NCBI GenBank assembly: GCA_016219015.1
Contig: JACRCL010000026.1
Span: 21,318 to 85,317, forward strand
Reading direction: 5' to 3'
DNA length: 64,000 nucleotides
From: Deltaproteobacteria bacterium
GTDB lineage: Bacteria; Desulfobacterota; GWC2-55-46
Below are positions 48,028 to 58,302 of the stretch, one piece after another. The notes beneath the pieces are model-generated. The model was not told the origin of the DNA, did no database searches, and saw nothing but the letters and a program-made list of their open reading frames with translations. Position 1 is the stretch's first letter, and every line of letters begins with the position of its first letter. The translations under genes and the position numbers were made by a program.

Positions 48028-49764
48028 TTAAAAGCCCCTCTCGTCAAAGTAATCGCGCCAGACAACGTAGACGGCCTTGCCCGATTTTTTCGTGAACCTG
48101 TAGGCGTAGATATTGTCTTTCCCCTCGGATAGCGCCTTCACGCCGGTCCAGTCGCTCCCTTCGAGCATCCCGGTCATGAGCTTATAGCTGTAATAGGCGA
48201 GCTTCCTGACCCCTCTGCCCTCGTCGTCGCCGGACTTGCCGTCGTAGATGAAGCCGGTATGGTCGAAGTAGGAGTCGTTGTTCTTGAACCCTTCCATCAT
48301 GCCCCATGCCCAGAAGACCTTGCCGACCCCGTTCGCCAGGCCCCAGACGTACCTCTTGACCGCGTCCCCGGCCTGCATCTCCTCGGTCTGGAAGGGCGGG
48401 TCCCACGGCTGGAAGGAGAGCTTTACCGGGTCTCCGCTGTACGTGCTCATCTCGGTTATCCAGACCGGCATGCCGGCCGGGTAGCCCATAGAGCGCAGCT
48501 CGTCTTTAAGGTGCGCGTAGATGTCCCTGTACCCCCTGTAGTTCCCCTTCGCGTCCCCTCCCCAATGGAAATCTATTACGTCTATGTATTTGCCGTTCAG
48601 CTCCCTGAGTATCTTCAGGAAGGTCGAGTCGAACCTCGAACGGTCCTCCATCACCGCCCTCAGTGCCCCGCCTATCACGACCTTCGCCGACGGGTCGGCC
48701 TTTTTTATGGCAACGCTGGTTATCCTCACGAACTCCGCGAAATCCGCCATCTTCGGGTGAGGCTCGTTCCCGATCTGCCAGTATTTTATGGGTTTTGCGA
48801 GCCCCGGCATGTCGTCCACGCCGTCGCCGTCATACCTCTCGACGCAGGCCGTAACAAAGTCCGTGTACGCCTTCTCGTCCGCCGGCATATACGAGTTCTT
48901 CCTCGCGTACTTCCTGAGCTCGCCCTCCATCCGCCGGGCCCTCATGGAGGCCTCGTCCTGCCTGTCCGTATAGGGCGGCGAGGCGATGATATTGTATAAA
49001 AGGTTCAGGTCCTTCGCCTCTTTCACCTCTTTATCGTAAAAAGACCAGTCGTACGACCTGCTCGATATGTCTTTCTGGACGAGCATCCATACGAAGTACC
49101 TCATGGGCCTGTGCCAGCTCACCCCTATGTCGCGCGCGTACCTGTACGGGTCGTCCTCGCCCTCCACCTTCGCGGGATGGAAGCCGAAAGGCGAATCCTC
49201 CTCGGGCTTTAGGCGCGGGAACTTCTGCGGCGGCCTCTCGTCCGTAATGAAGACGGGCTGGACGGCAAGCGGCACCTTGAGCTTTCCGTCTTCCGCGGTC
49301 AACGGTATCGCCTCCACCGCCCCGTCGAAATCCGTTATGTCCCTGCCTTTTTTATATTTGGCCTTGACCCTGACGGCATAGGCCTTCTTCAAACCGAGGT
49401 CGAGGCTTACGACCCTTTCAGGGACGTCCGGCGAAGCGCCCTCGCTCACGGGCGCGCTCTTTACGGCCGCGCCGGGGCCGAGCATCGCCTCTATCTCGTC
49501 GAGGAGCATGGACGCGCGCTCCATGTCCCGGCCCCTGAACGCCGCCCTCGCCTCCTCGGCCTTTTTCACGGCCTCCGATACGTCAGCGCCCTGCTCCTTC
49601 TTGTTCCTTATGAGCTCTCTTACCCTGTCGGCCTTGTCCATGAACTCCTGGCGCGAGGGACCACCCTGCGCAAAGGAGCCCGCGGCGAGGGAAAGGGCGA
49701 AGATTAACGCGATTAAAAGGCTTAAAACTTTCATACGGTCCTTAAAGATAGCCGAGGTCCTCAA
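48028..49764 (-). CDS. Secreted glycoside hydrolase (GH39/clan-A-like)
   Basis: Signal peptide; IKYWQIGNEPHPKMADFAEFVRITSVAIKKADPSAKVVIGG...IDVIDFHWGG...PVWITEMSTYSGDP (two candidate catalytic Glu). Confidence 0.8.
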   Translation of the reverse strand: MRTSAIFKDRMKVLSLLIALIFALSLAAGSFAQGGPSRQEFMDKADRVRELIRNKKEQGADVSEAVKKAEEARAAFRGRDMERASMLLDEIEAMLGPGAAVKSAPVSEGASPDVPERVVSLDLGLKKAYAVRVKAKYKKGRDITDFDGAVEAIPLTAEDGKLKVPLAVQPVFITDERPPQKFPRLKPEEDSPFGFHPAKVEGEDDPYRYARDIGVSWHRPMRYFVWMLVQKDISSRSYDWSFYDKEVKEAKDLNLLYNIIASPPYTDRQDEASMRARRMEGELRKYARKNSYMPADEKAYTDFVTACVERYDGDGVDDMPGLAKPIKYWQIGNEPHPKMADFAEFVRITSVAIKKADPSAKVVIGGALRAVMEDRSRFDSTFLKILRELNGKYIDVIDFHWGGDAKGNYRGYRDIYAHLKDELRSMGYPAGMPVWITEMSTYSGDPVKLSFQPWDPPFQTEEMQAGDAVKRYVWGLANGVGKVFWAWGMMEGFKNNDSYFDHTGFIYDGKSGDDEGRGVRKLAYYSYKLMTGMLEGSDWTGVKALSEGKDNIYAYRFTKKSGKAVYVVWRDYFDERGF

Positions 49765-51076
49765 GCTGCTTTTTTATCTCATCGTCTATGCCGGTCTCCA
49801 GGGCGGGGAGGCACTCGAGCGTGAACTTACCGGCGATCTCGTTCATCTCCTTCATCATCGAGGCGTATACCGCCTTTTCCCTCCCGGCGAGGTTATCCCT
49901 CTCGGCGGGGTCCCTGGAGAGGTCGAAGAGCTTGTCCGGGAGGAAATGGATGAACCTCGTAAGGAGCTTCCTCTTCCATGACTTCGCCACGGGGTTGAAG
50001 ATATCCCTGTAATTGTCGAGCCTCGAATATTTGGTTATGAGCTTGTACCTGTCGTTCCTCAATGCTATGTACGGGAAGCCTTCGGACACGCAAGGCCTTT
50101 TGGCCACCTTGCCTCCCCTGAAATAAGGCATCAGGGACGCCCCGTTCATGGCGCTTTTGGGGCGCAGCCCCGCGAAGTCGATTATCGTCGGGCAGAGGTC
50201 CATAAGCATCACCGGGTCCGCCACCCTCGCGCTGTGCCTCCCGTTATGCTCCATTATGAGCGGCACGCGTATAAGCTCGTCGTAAAGGGTCAGCCCGTGG
50301 CCTATGACCTTATGCTCCATGAACGCCTGCCCGTGGTCGGCTATCAGGATGAAGAGATAATCCCGGCTGTTCTCCCTCAAGGCGTTATACAGCTCGCCCA
50401 CTATCTTATCGGTGTAATATATCCCCGCGTCGTACGCGGCAAGGAGGTATTTGACCTGCCGTTGGCTCAGCCTGGCCCTTTTGGTGTTTATCTTCGCGAG
50501 GACCTTCCGTATGTTCTTGCTCGTTATGGTCCTCGACGTAAGGGAATCGACTATAGGGTTCCCGGCCTCTCCGAGAAGCCCGTCGTCATCGAGGAACATC
50601 CTTACGTATTCCCTGTCCGCCATGAAAGGCTCATGGACGTACTCGCCTATGTGCATAAGGAGGAAGGAGTCCCTGCCCGCCTTGACCCAGCCGCCCAGGT
50701 TCTCCGGGAGGCCGTCCTTTATCTTGAGCTGCCTCGCCTCCTTGAAGTGGCTGCAGAAGCTCGTAGGGTTAAGCAGGCCCTTGAACGACGTCATAAGCCC
50801 GGTCCTGTAGCCCGACCCGGCGAGCAGCTCGGGGAGGACCATGAACTTCTCGTTGACCTTCTGGTCCCACCAGGATATCTCGACGCTCGAAGGGTACATC
50901 CCCGTCATCATCGAGTATAAGGACGGGTACGTCCAGTTCGACTGGGATACGGCGTTCTCGAAGACCACGCCCCTCGAGGCGATGGAGTCGATGTTCGGCG
51001 ACGACGCCTTCGGGTAGCCGTAGCACCCGAGGTGGTCGGCCCTCAGGCAGTCGACCAGTATTATGCAGACATTCAT
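49742..51076 (-). CDS. Sulfatase-family hydrolase
   Basis: CIILVDCLRADHLGCYGYPKASSPNIDSIASRGVVFENAVSQSNWTYPSLYSMMTG...FILIADHGQAFMEHKVIGHGLTLYDELIRVPLI. Confidence 0.9.
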   Translation of the reverse strand: MNVCIILVDCLRADHLGCYGYPKASSPNIDSIASRGVVFENAVSQSNWTYPSLYSMMTGMYPSSVEISWWDQKVNEKFMVLPELLAGSGYRTGLMTSFKGLLNPTSFCSHFKEARQLKIKDGLPENLGGWVKAGRDSFLLMHIGEYVHEPFMADREYVRMFLDDDGLLGEAGNPIVDSLTSRTITSKNIRKVLAKINTKRARLSQRQVKYLLAAYDAGIYYTDKIVGELYNALRENSRDYLFILIADHGQAFMEHKVIGHGLTLYDELIRVPLIMEHNGRHSARVADPVMLMDLCPTIIDFAGLRPKSAMNGASLMPYFRGGKVAKRPCVSEGFPYIALRNDRYKLITKYSRLDNYRDIFNPVAKSWKRKLLTRFIHFLPDKLFDLSRDPAERDNLAGREKAVYASMMKEMNEIAGKFTLECLPALETGIDDEIKKQLEDLGYL

Positions 51077-51095
51077 CGGTCTTTCCCCGGCCCCC

Positions 51096-52529
51096 TCAGG
51101 AGCTCCTTATCGAGTTTTTGAAAAACAGCAGGTCCTCGGCGGAGAACGTCTTCAGGAAAAAGAGCGCCACGAAATAGACCACAAGCCCCACGGCCAGCGA
51201 GGTTACGCTGTCGGCCCTGCCGAAGCCGAAGGTGAAAAGCCCGAGCGCGGCGGCGGAGCAGGCCGGCGCGAGGAACGCCTTCTGCCACGAGGTCTTCCTG
51301 AACTGCCTGAACAGAAGGACGTAGTTCACGGCGAACTGGACTATTATCGCCCCGAGCGTGCCGTAGCTCGCCCCCACGAAACCGTACGAGGGCACCAGGA
51401 TTATGTCGAGTATGAGGTTGCAGAGCACGCAGATGGTGTCGGACACGACTATGAGCCTCTGCTTCTTAAGCGCTATGAAGAGATACCTGTAAAGGGTCGT
51501 AAGGCAGAGGAACGGGAAGGCCCAGAGAAGTATCTGGAGCGAATCGGCGGCCTTGATGAACGCCTCCCCGAAAAGGAGCCTTATAATCCTGTCCGAATAC
51601 GCCACTCCGAATATTGAGATGGGCAGCGCGAAAATGAGTATGAGCTTGAATGTCTTGGATACGAGCTGGTTGAAGCTCTCCATCGTCTCCTCGGAGCCCA
51701 CGAGCCGCGAATAGACGGGCAGGAAGACTATGAAAAAGGCCATGGGTATCATCTGAAGCCGCGTCAATATCTTGTGCGGCCCCTGGAAAAGCCCTATGTC
51801 CGCGTTGCTCGCCATGAACTTGAGGACGAACACGTCCACGTAAAGGAACGCCTCCACGAGAAGGAGCGATATGGTGACCGGCAGGCATTCCATGAACAGG
51901 TGCTTTATCTGCCGCCAGTCGACCCTTATCCTGAGGACGGCGAATATCTTCCTGAAGAGCACGAGGCATACGATGAAGCCGAACGCCTCGGCGAGGAAAG
52001 AGGCCGTGAATATCGCCGTGAACCCGAGGTCGAAGGCGACCACCGCGTATATGAGCGCGACCTCCGCGACCCTTGTGACAACCGTGACGAAGGTAAGGTG
52101 CCTCATGTCCTCGTAAGCGATGATTACGCCGAAGAAGTTCCTTATGAAGGCCCTCGGTATGAAGGCGGCTATGGTCAGGAAAAGGGCAATTATCCCGGTC
52201 CTGTCGAGGCTGAAGATAAGGATTATGAAAAGGGAGGCGATGACGAGCGGTATCGTCATGAGAATGTTCAATATTATGCCGCCGCCTATGGCCGACGCCG
52301 CGTTGTCCTTGTCGAGGGCCACGTCCCTGGCCAGTATCTGGTTGAGCCCCAGGAATACCAGCGGGGAGAGCACCCAGATGGCGGCGATGATGAAGGAATA
52401 CACGCCGAACCCCTCTATGCCGAGGTAGCGCGCCACAAGCGCGAAGACCGCGAGGTTCAGGGCCGCCTCGATGACCCGGGCCGCGAGCACAAAGACCGCG
52501 TTTTTGGCTATCCGCCTCGCGCCGGTCAT
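51096..52529 (-). CDS. Wzx-like polysaccharide flippase (MATE/MOP)
   Basis: RIAKNAVFVLAARVIEAALNLAVFALVARYLGIEGFGVYSF; 12-14 TM pattern. Confidence 0.9.
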   Translation of the reverse strand: MTGARRIAKNAVFVLAARVIEAALNLAVFALVARYLGIEGFGVYSFIIAAIWVLSPLVFLGLNQILARDVALDKDNAASAIGGGIILNILMTIPLVIASLFIILIFSLDRTGIIALFLTIAAFIPRAFIRNFFGVIIAYEDMRHLTFVTVVTRVAEVALIYAVVAFDLGFTAIFTASFLAEAFGFIVCLVLFRKIFAVLRIRVDWRQIKHLFMECLPVTISLLLVEAFLYVDVFVLKFMASNADIGLFQGPHKILTRLQMIPMAFFIVFLPVYSRLVGSEETMESFNQLVSKTFKLILIFALPISIFGVAYSDRIIRLLFGEAFIKAADSLQILLWAFPFLCLTTLYRYLFIALKKQRLIVVSDTICVLCNLILDIILVPSYGFVGASYGTLGAIIVQFAVNYVLLFRQFRKTSWQKAFLAPACSAAALGLFTFGFGRADSVTSLAVGLVVYFVALFFLKTFSAEDLLFFKNSIRSS

Positions 52530-52562
52530 CTCTCCGCCTTTACGGGATATCCCGTTACCGTG

Positions 52563-53510
52563 TCAATTCGCATAGCCGGGGGTTTGAGCCTCTTTTTCAG
52601 GAGAGGCTATCCTTCCATCGAACTCGTCCCAGAAGTGCCAGAGGTGCGGGTATCTTACCACATAGGATTCCATTATCTTAACAAAATCTGAAATGACCGT
52701 TTCCGTGCCGTTTTTGTTCAACGGCTCATGGATCACGGTCCTGTACCTGCCGTTCTCAAGGACCGTGAACATGGGCAGTACCACGGCGCCGGTCTTCTCC
52801 GCGAGTATCCTTGAGCCGGTAGTAAAAAAGACGTCGTTTCCGAGGAACCTCTCAACCGAGAGTTTCCCGATAAGTTTTCCCTTCCCCGCGCCGTCGCCTG
52901 TCATAAGGAGCACCCCGTTATTCTTGAGCGTTTCGAAGAGCGGCCTTAAAAATGACGTGGCCGGGATGATCCTCGCCTTTATTTTCGATTCGTATTTCAG
53001 CCTGAGCCTGAAGGCCACGCGCCTGCCGATGAAGCTCAGGCCCTCGTCGGTCGGCAGGCCCAGCTGCACTACCTGATAGCCGAGCACCCCGAGTATATGG
53101 AGCGGCATCTGTGAAGGCCCGAAATGTGAATGGAGCAGTATGCAGCCCTTATTTTCTTTTAAAGAGGCGTCCAGGCGCTCAAGCCCCTCGAACTCATGGA
53201 CCTTCCCGACGTTACGCCTGTTGAGCCTCGGGAAGATGAATATCTGGAGCTGGTTTACGTAATGGTTCCTGTAGTAATCCCTTACGGCCTCTTGAACCCC
53301 GGCGCGGGTAAAGCCCTTTTGCCCCAGCCCGAGCTCGAAGTTCTCGAAAAGACGGGCGTTCTTCCTGCCTGAGATAGCGTAATGGAGGCTGCCCAGGGCC
53401 CTTAACGACGGGTACGCCGCCCGTAACGGGATGATGGTCAGGAACCACCTGACGGGATACCAGATTATAAGCCTCAGGACATCCCTTGCGATGCTCTCCC
53501 TTACGACCAC
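52563..53510 (-). CDS. Lysophospholipid acyltransferase family protein
   Basis: KGCILLHSHFGPSQMPLHILGVLGYQV...NGVLLMTGDGAGKGKL...FLGNDVFFTTGSRILAEKTGAVVLPMF. Confidence 0.82.
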   Translation of the reverse strand: MVVRESIARDVLRLIIWYPVRWFLTIIPLRAAYPSLRALGSLHYAISGRKNARLFENFELGLGQKGFTRAGVQEAVRDYYRNHYVNQLQIFIFPRLNRRNVGKVHEFEGLERLDASLKENKGCILLHSHFGPSQMPLHILGVLGYQVVQLGLPTDEGLSFIGRRVAFRLRLKYESKIKARIIPATSFLRPLFETLKNNGVLLMTGDGAGKGKLIGKLSVERFLGNDVFFTTGSRILAEKTGAVVLPMFTVLENGRYRTVIHEPLNKNGTETVISDFVKIMESYVVRYPHLWHFWDEFDGRIASPEKEAQTPGYAN

Positions 53511-53511
53511 C

Positions 53512-55578
53512 TCAGGCTTTTACCCTTGCGCCGTTGAACAGGACACCGGCGACGCTCACGCCAGCCTGCGTAAGCCCGTTTATAAACCCTTTCAAGGACT
53601 TCTCGGGGGTCTTGCCCTTCTTCACTATCAGCAGGGCCCTCTTCGCGTAGGCCGAGAGTATGAGCGCGTCGCTCCCCTCGGACAAGGCCGGCGTGTCCAC
53701 TATCACGTAATCGTAAGCCTGCGCGAGGTCGTTCATGAGCTCGGCGCACCTGCCGGACTGAAGCAGCCGCTGCGGCTCCTGCTGGGGTCCGCCCGCGGTC
53801 ACAAGGTCGAGCCCCGGCAGGGAAGTGCGCGTTATCACATCGTTGTACCTGAGATCGCTTGAAAGGTAATCCGAAAGCCCCTTCGCGGCCGAGACCCCGA
53901 AGGCCTTCTGGACGGACGGGCTCCTTAAGTCCCCGTCCACCAGCGCCACCTTCCTTCCGGTCTGCGCAACAAGCCTCGCGAGGTTGCAGGCCACGGTGGA
54001 CCTGCCGTCCCCCTTGGAATGGCTTATTATTGACACGGTCTTGTGCTCCCTGGCCCTTATGGTCCATATATTCGTGACTACGTCGTAGAGACTGCCGTCA
54101 AAAATGGCGTCGCCGCCCCCGACCATCGAGGCCGGAAGCTCTTTTGCCCAGGGGAGAACGCCCGCGACCTCCTGGCCCGCCAACCTCTTTACGTCCTCCG
54201 GGGTCTTGACCGTGCCGTCGATGTAGTCGAAGACAAAGGCGAAGAACAGGCCGAAGCAGAGCCCGCCTATAAGGGCCGCGGCCAGGAAGACCTCGTTGTC
54301 CTCGGGCGGGAAATACGCCTCCGGCTCGTCCGGGGGCTGTACCACCACGACGTTGGCGAGGCTTATCTCCTCGGCGCTCTTTACGTTCTCAAGGTCTATG
54401 ACAAGCGCGTTATAGACGTTTTTCAGGTCGTCCGATTCCCTCGTAAGCTCGTTGAGCCTTCTTTCCTTCGCGGGTATTTCCCTGAGCTCGCCCTTCTTGT
54501 TCATTATCTGTTTCGCGAGTATCTTGTCCTTGGCCTGGGACCCGGCTAAAGCCGACAGGTCATTGGCGTAACTTATGGCGATGTTGTCGAAGAAGGGGCT
54601 CCTGCCGGTCACCTGGGAGGCGAAGCTCTTCGAGACCTCGTTCTTGATATTGTCCTTCACGAGGTCTATCTGCTGCTTCGTGACCTTTACGTCCGGGTGC
54701 TCCTGGGTCTTTTCGGCCGTAAGCTTCGCCAGGGAGCTTTCGAGCGACAGCAGCTGCCTTTTATAGTCGTCGAGGAGGGCGTTGCTTTCTATGTTGGCCT
54801 GGATATCCTTGAACGCCTTGGGGTTATTGGTCCACGCGGCCTGCTCTATGGCCCTGAGGCCCGCCTTGGAGGACTCCGTCGAACGCGAGTTCTTGTCCCT
54901 TTCGCTCTCAAGGTCGTTTATCTCCCCCACAAGGCCGCTTATCTGGACAGCCGGGTTGTAGAGCTGGCTGTCGTACTTGTATCTGGCCACGCTCTCCTCG
55001 ACCTTGGCGAACTTTACGGCTACCTCGCCAAGCCGCTTCTCAATGGCCTTCTTGGCCTGGGCCATCTCCTTCCTGTACCTGTTGTTGAACTCGCTCAGGA
55101 GGTTGGCTATGACCTCTTCGGGTATCCTTTTGGCCTTGGCGGCTGTTTTGGCGTAGCCGATTATCTCAAAGGACTCGGAGGCCTCGAGGTTGGATATATC
55201 GACGCCGGCGCCCTTCGTGAATATCTTGAGGACGAACGGGTCGACGAAGTCGTCCATCTTCAGGTACTTCCCGTCGCCGTCCCTGAGGTCGATGTCGTGG
55301 ATGGCCTTGTTTATAACCGGAGAGCTCTCGATCATCTCCTCGACCGTGCCTATCAGGTTATCGGGGTTGACCACTGTCATCTGGCCCAGCGAGTTCGGCA
55401 CTCCCGAGATGAAGGTCTGTTGAAGGTTGCTCGACCTGAACATCACCTTGGCCCTGCTCTTGTACACCGTGGGGGTGAGCTCGAGCAGCAGGAAGGTGAA
55501 TACGAATATCAGGACAGCCGAGCCTAATATGAGCCATTTTCTCCGGTAGACTATTTCCCAGTACTTAGCCAGTTCCAT
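53512..55578 (-). CDS. Wzc/GumC-like polysaccharide co-polymerase with a P-loop domain carrying a degenerate Walker A
   Basis: N-term Wzz domain YWEIVYRRKWLILGSAVLIFVFTFLLLELTPTVYKS; coiled-coils; IISHSKGDGRSTVACNLARLVAQTGRKVALVDGDLRSPSVQKAFG...YDYVIVDTP. Confidence 0.88.
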   Translation of the reverse strand: MELAKYWEIVYRRKWLILGSAVLIFVFTFLLLELTPTVYKSRAKVMFRSSNLQQTFISGVPNSLGQMTVVNPDNLIGTVEEMIESSPVINKAIHDIDLRDGDGKYLKMDDFVDPFVLKIFTKGAGVDISNLEASESFEIIGYAKTAAKAKRIPEEVIANLLSEFNNRYRKEMAQAKKAIEKRLGEVAVKFAKVEESVARYKYDSQLYNPAVQISGLVGEINDLESERDKNSRSTESSKAGLRAIEQAAWTNNPKAFKDIQANIESNALLDDYKRQLLSLESSLAKLTAEKTQEHPDVKVTKQQIDLVKDNIKNEVSKSFASQVTGRSPFFDNIAISYANDLSALAGSQAKDKILAKQIMNKKGELREIPAKERRLNELTRESDDLKNVYNALVIDLENVKSAEEISLANVVVVQPPDEPEAYFPPEDNEVFLAAALIGGLCFGLFFAFVFDYIDGTVKTPEDVKRLAGQEVAGVLPWAKELPASMVGGGDAIFDGSLYDVVTNIWTIRAREHKTVSIISHSKGDGRSTVACNLARLVAQTGRKVALVDGDLRSPSVQKAFGVSAAKGLSDYLSSDLRYNDVITRTSLPGLDLVTAGGPQQEPQRLLQSGRCAELMNDLAQAYDYVIVDTPALSEGSDALILSAYAKRALLIVKKGKTPEKSLKGFINGLTQAGVSVAGVLFNGARVKA

Positions 55579-55612
55579 CTAACTTGACCTCCGTCGTGAT
55601 TCTGCCCCAACC

Positions 55613-56773
55613 CTATATCCTTACGATGATCTTTCCGTCGATTCTTTTGCTTGAGCTCTTCAACGCCTCTACAGCCGATGGGAACGTGTATCTCGATGTT
55701 ATGATCTTCTCCAGACTGAGCCTTCCCGAGGATATGAGCTTTATGATGTTCGGGAATATCCCATACCCGGTATGGCCCCTCGCCCCGACGAGCTGGTTCG
55801 CGCCTGTCACGAAGGAATCGAGGCTCATGGGCGCGCTCGCGTCAGACCTGCCGAGATATATTATCTTGCCCTGCCCGGAGAGCGACTTTTCCATCTCGGG
55901 CACGGTCAGGGGCGCCGCCCCGGCGGCCTCTACCTGCATATCGGCCCCTTCGCCGCGCGTAAGCTCGAGGACCTTTTCGGCCGGGGCCGCCCCGCCGAGC
56001 TTATTGATATTGAAAGAAAAGTCCGCCCCCATCTCTTTCGCTATCGACATCCTTTCATCGACCACGTCAAACGCGACTATGAGGCTGGCGCCTGAGGCCC
56101 TCGCCAGCGCCACGGCCCCGAGCCCAATGGGCCCCGTCCCGTAGACCACGACAGCGGCGCCGGGCTTGAAACCCCCGCCCGCTATGAACATGCCGTTATA
56201 GGCGCACCCCACAGGCTCTATGAGCGAACCCACGTCGAAGGCGTCCTCTTCGCCGTACGCCTCGAAAAGCGGATTGATGTCCCAGCAGTACTTCGCGGGC
56301 ACGGCTATGTACTCGGCGAACGCCCCGTTATGGCTCAAGCCCAGGAGTTCCACGTTCCTGCACTGGTTGGGGGCGCCGCTCCTGCATGAAAGGCACATCC
56401 CGCACCACATCACGCTCTCTACCGCTACGTGGTCGCCCTTCTTGAGGGCGCTTACCCCCGGGCCGGCCTTTTCCACCACCCCTGAGAACTCGTGTCCGAG
56501 TATGCACGGCAGTTTCGTAAGCCCCGAGAACTTTATGTACCCTTCCCCGTCCTTCTCGTAGAGGTGGGTATCCGAGCCGCACACGCCGCAGGACCTGACG
56601 CGTATCAGCACCTCGCCCTCCTTCGGGGCGGGGACGTCCACGTCCCTCAGGTCAAAGGTCGTGTTCCTCCATACCTGGCTCCCGGTCCGTGCCCTTTTGC
56701 AGGCAGTCTCCTCACGGGTGACCGGATAGCCCTTCCTGGGCATCCACTCGCCGTCGGCAATAAGAGCCTTCAT
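55613..56773 (-). CDS. Zinc-dependent medium-chain alcohol/threonine-type dehydrogenase
   Basis: RSCGVCGSDTHLYE...CILGHEFSGVVEKAGPGV...CGMCLSCRSGAPNQC...VVYGTGPIGLGAVALARASGA. Confidence 0.9.
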   Translation of the reverse strand: MKALIADGEWMPRKGYPVTREETACKRARTGSQVWRNTTFDLRDVDVPAPKEGEVLIRVRSCGVCGSDTHLYEKDGEGYIKFSGLTKLPCILGHEFSGVVEKAGPGVSALKKGDHVAVESVMWCGMCLSCRSGAPNQCRNVELLGLSHNGAFAEYIAVPAKYCWDINPLFEAYGEEDAFDVGSLIEPVGCAYNGMFIAGGGFKPGAAVVVYGTGPIGLGAVALARASGASLIVAFDVVDERMSIAKEMGADFSFNINKLGGAAPAEKVLELTRGEGADMQVEAAGAAPLTVPEMEKSLSGQGKIIYLGRSDASAPMSLDSFVTGANQLVGARGHTGYGIFPNIIKLISSGRLSLEKIITSRYTFPSAVEALKSSSKRIDGKIIVRI

Positions 56774-58281
56774 GCGCGCTCCAGAAGAAGGGCCTTTTTG
56801 TTGAGCTTCCCGCTCCCTATCTTGGGCAACGATTCCCTTATCTCTATTATCCTGGGGAGCTTATAATGCGCTATCCTCTCCCTGCAATGCTTAAGCACGT
56901 CCTTCTCCGTCAGCGCCTTCCCGTCACGGGGGACTATTATCGCCTTCGGGACCTCGCCCCGCGACCTGTCCTTGACCGGTATCACCGCGGCCTCTTTTAT
57001 GTCCGGGTTGTCGAGCAACGCGAGCTCTATCTCGAGAGGGAACACCTTAAGGCCGGCCACCTTCATCATCCCGCTCTTCCTCTCGACGAAGTAGAAGTTC
57101 CCTTCCCTGTCCTTTCTCCCGAGGTCGCCGCTGAAGTACCAGCCGTCCCTGAAAGAAGGGCTGGAGCCCCCGTTATCCTCGTAATAGCCATTTACGACCG
57201 CCGGCCCCCTGAACGCCATCTCCCCCACCTCGCCCGGGGCCGCCTCCTCGCCGAACTCGTCCGCTATCATCACTTCGTAAGACTCGCACGGCCGTCCTAT
57301 CGACCCCGGGACCATCTCCCTGCCCGGGCGGTTCGCTATGGCTATGCCCGAAGTCTCGGTGCTCCCCCAGACCGGGATTATGTCGACCCCGAGCGTCTGC
57401 CTGAACCTGTCCATGAGAGCGGGCCTGGTGAACATCCCTCCGCTTTCGGGCACCTTCAGGGAGCCGAGGTCGAATTCGCAGTTATAGCCGAGGAGATCGA
57501 GGAGGTTCTCATAAAGCGGGGCAAGCCCCATCATGCAGGTGACCCTGTTGTCGGAGATGGCCTTTGCGATGGATTTGGGATATATCCTGTCGACCAGCAC
57601 CATGGTCCCGCCAAGGAGCAGCGGGCGCGCGAATATCTCGTGCGGGTGGGCGAACGGGGCGAACATGCACAGGTGCACGTCTTCATGGCCCATGTCCAGG
57701 GCTTTGACGGCTGCCGCGGTATTCCAGTATACGTTGGAATGGGTAGTTATCGCGCCCCTCGAATTTCCGGTCGAGCCCGATGTGTAATTGAGGTAAAAGA
57801 CGTCGTCCACGGATGGCGCGGGCGGAAGGCCGCCCCCCGCGCTTACGAGGTCCCGCCAGCTTAAAAGGCCGCTCCCCTTCGCCTCCCCGGTAACTATGAC
57901 CTTTACGCCGGAATGGGCGGGCAGGGCCTTTTTCAGGCTGTCCACAAAGGCCGGGTCGGAGATTATGAACTTCGGGGAGGTGTTCTCTATTATGGACCTT
58001 ACGTCCTGCGGGGCGAGCTCGAAATTGATGGGCATGGCTGCGCCCCGCGCCCTGGACGCCGCGAGGAAGCTTACAACAAGCTCCGGCGAGCGCATGAGCA
58101 TCACGCCGACGCGGTCGCCTTTTTTAAGCCCGAGGGAATAAAGCGAGGAGGCGAGGTTATCCACAAGCGCCCCGAGCTCCCCGTAGGTCATAATGCTTTC
58201 GTGGAAGGCTATCGCGGCCTTACCGGGGTTGGCCCGGACGCTATTGTAAAGCATCTCTAAAAGAGTCATCGGCGGCTGCAT
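56770..58281 (-). CDS. AMP-binding acyl-CoA synthetase/ligase
   Basis: YLNYTSGSTGNSRGAITTHSN...VWGSTETSGIA...WYFSGDLGRKDREGNFYFVERKSGMMKVAGLKVFPLEIE...GKLNKKALL. Confidence 0.93.
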   Translation of the reverse strand: MQPPMTLLEMLYNSVRANPGKAAIAFHESIMTYGELGALVDNLASSLYSLGLKKGDRVGVMLMRSPELVVSFLAASRARGAAMPINFELAPQDVRSIIENTSPKFIISDPAFVDSLKKALPAHSGVKVIVTGEAKGSGLLSWRDLVSAGGGLPPAPSVDDVFYLNYTSGSTGNSRGAITTHSNVYWNTAAAVKALDMGHEDVHLCMFAPFAHPHEIFARPLLLGGTMVLVDRIYPKSIAKAISDNRVTCMMGLAPLYENLLDLLGYNCEFDLGSLKVPESGGMFTRPALMDRFRQTLGVDIIPVWGSTETSGIAIANRPGREMVPGSIGRPCESYEVMIADEFGEEAAPGEVGEMAFRGPAVVNGYYEDNGGSSPSFRDGWYFSGDLGRKDREGNFYFVERKSGMMKVAGLKVFPLEIELALLDNPDIKEAAVIPVKDRSRGEVPKAIIVPRDGKALTEKDVLKHCRERIAHYKLPRIIEIRESLPKIGSGKLNKKALLLERA

Positions 58282-58302
58282 GGATACAGAGACGCTGCCC
58301 CG

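Noticed and set aside
43164-51076. Shared C-terminal (D)LGYL/LGYM motif in the phosphodiesterase, sulfatase and CysD proteins, considered as a sorting tag
   Set aside because: LGY-type endings are common in this hydrolase superfamily and likely coincidental for CysD; no independent sorting evidence.
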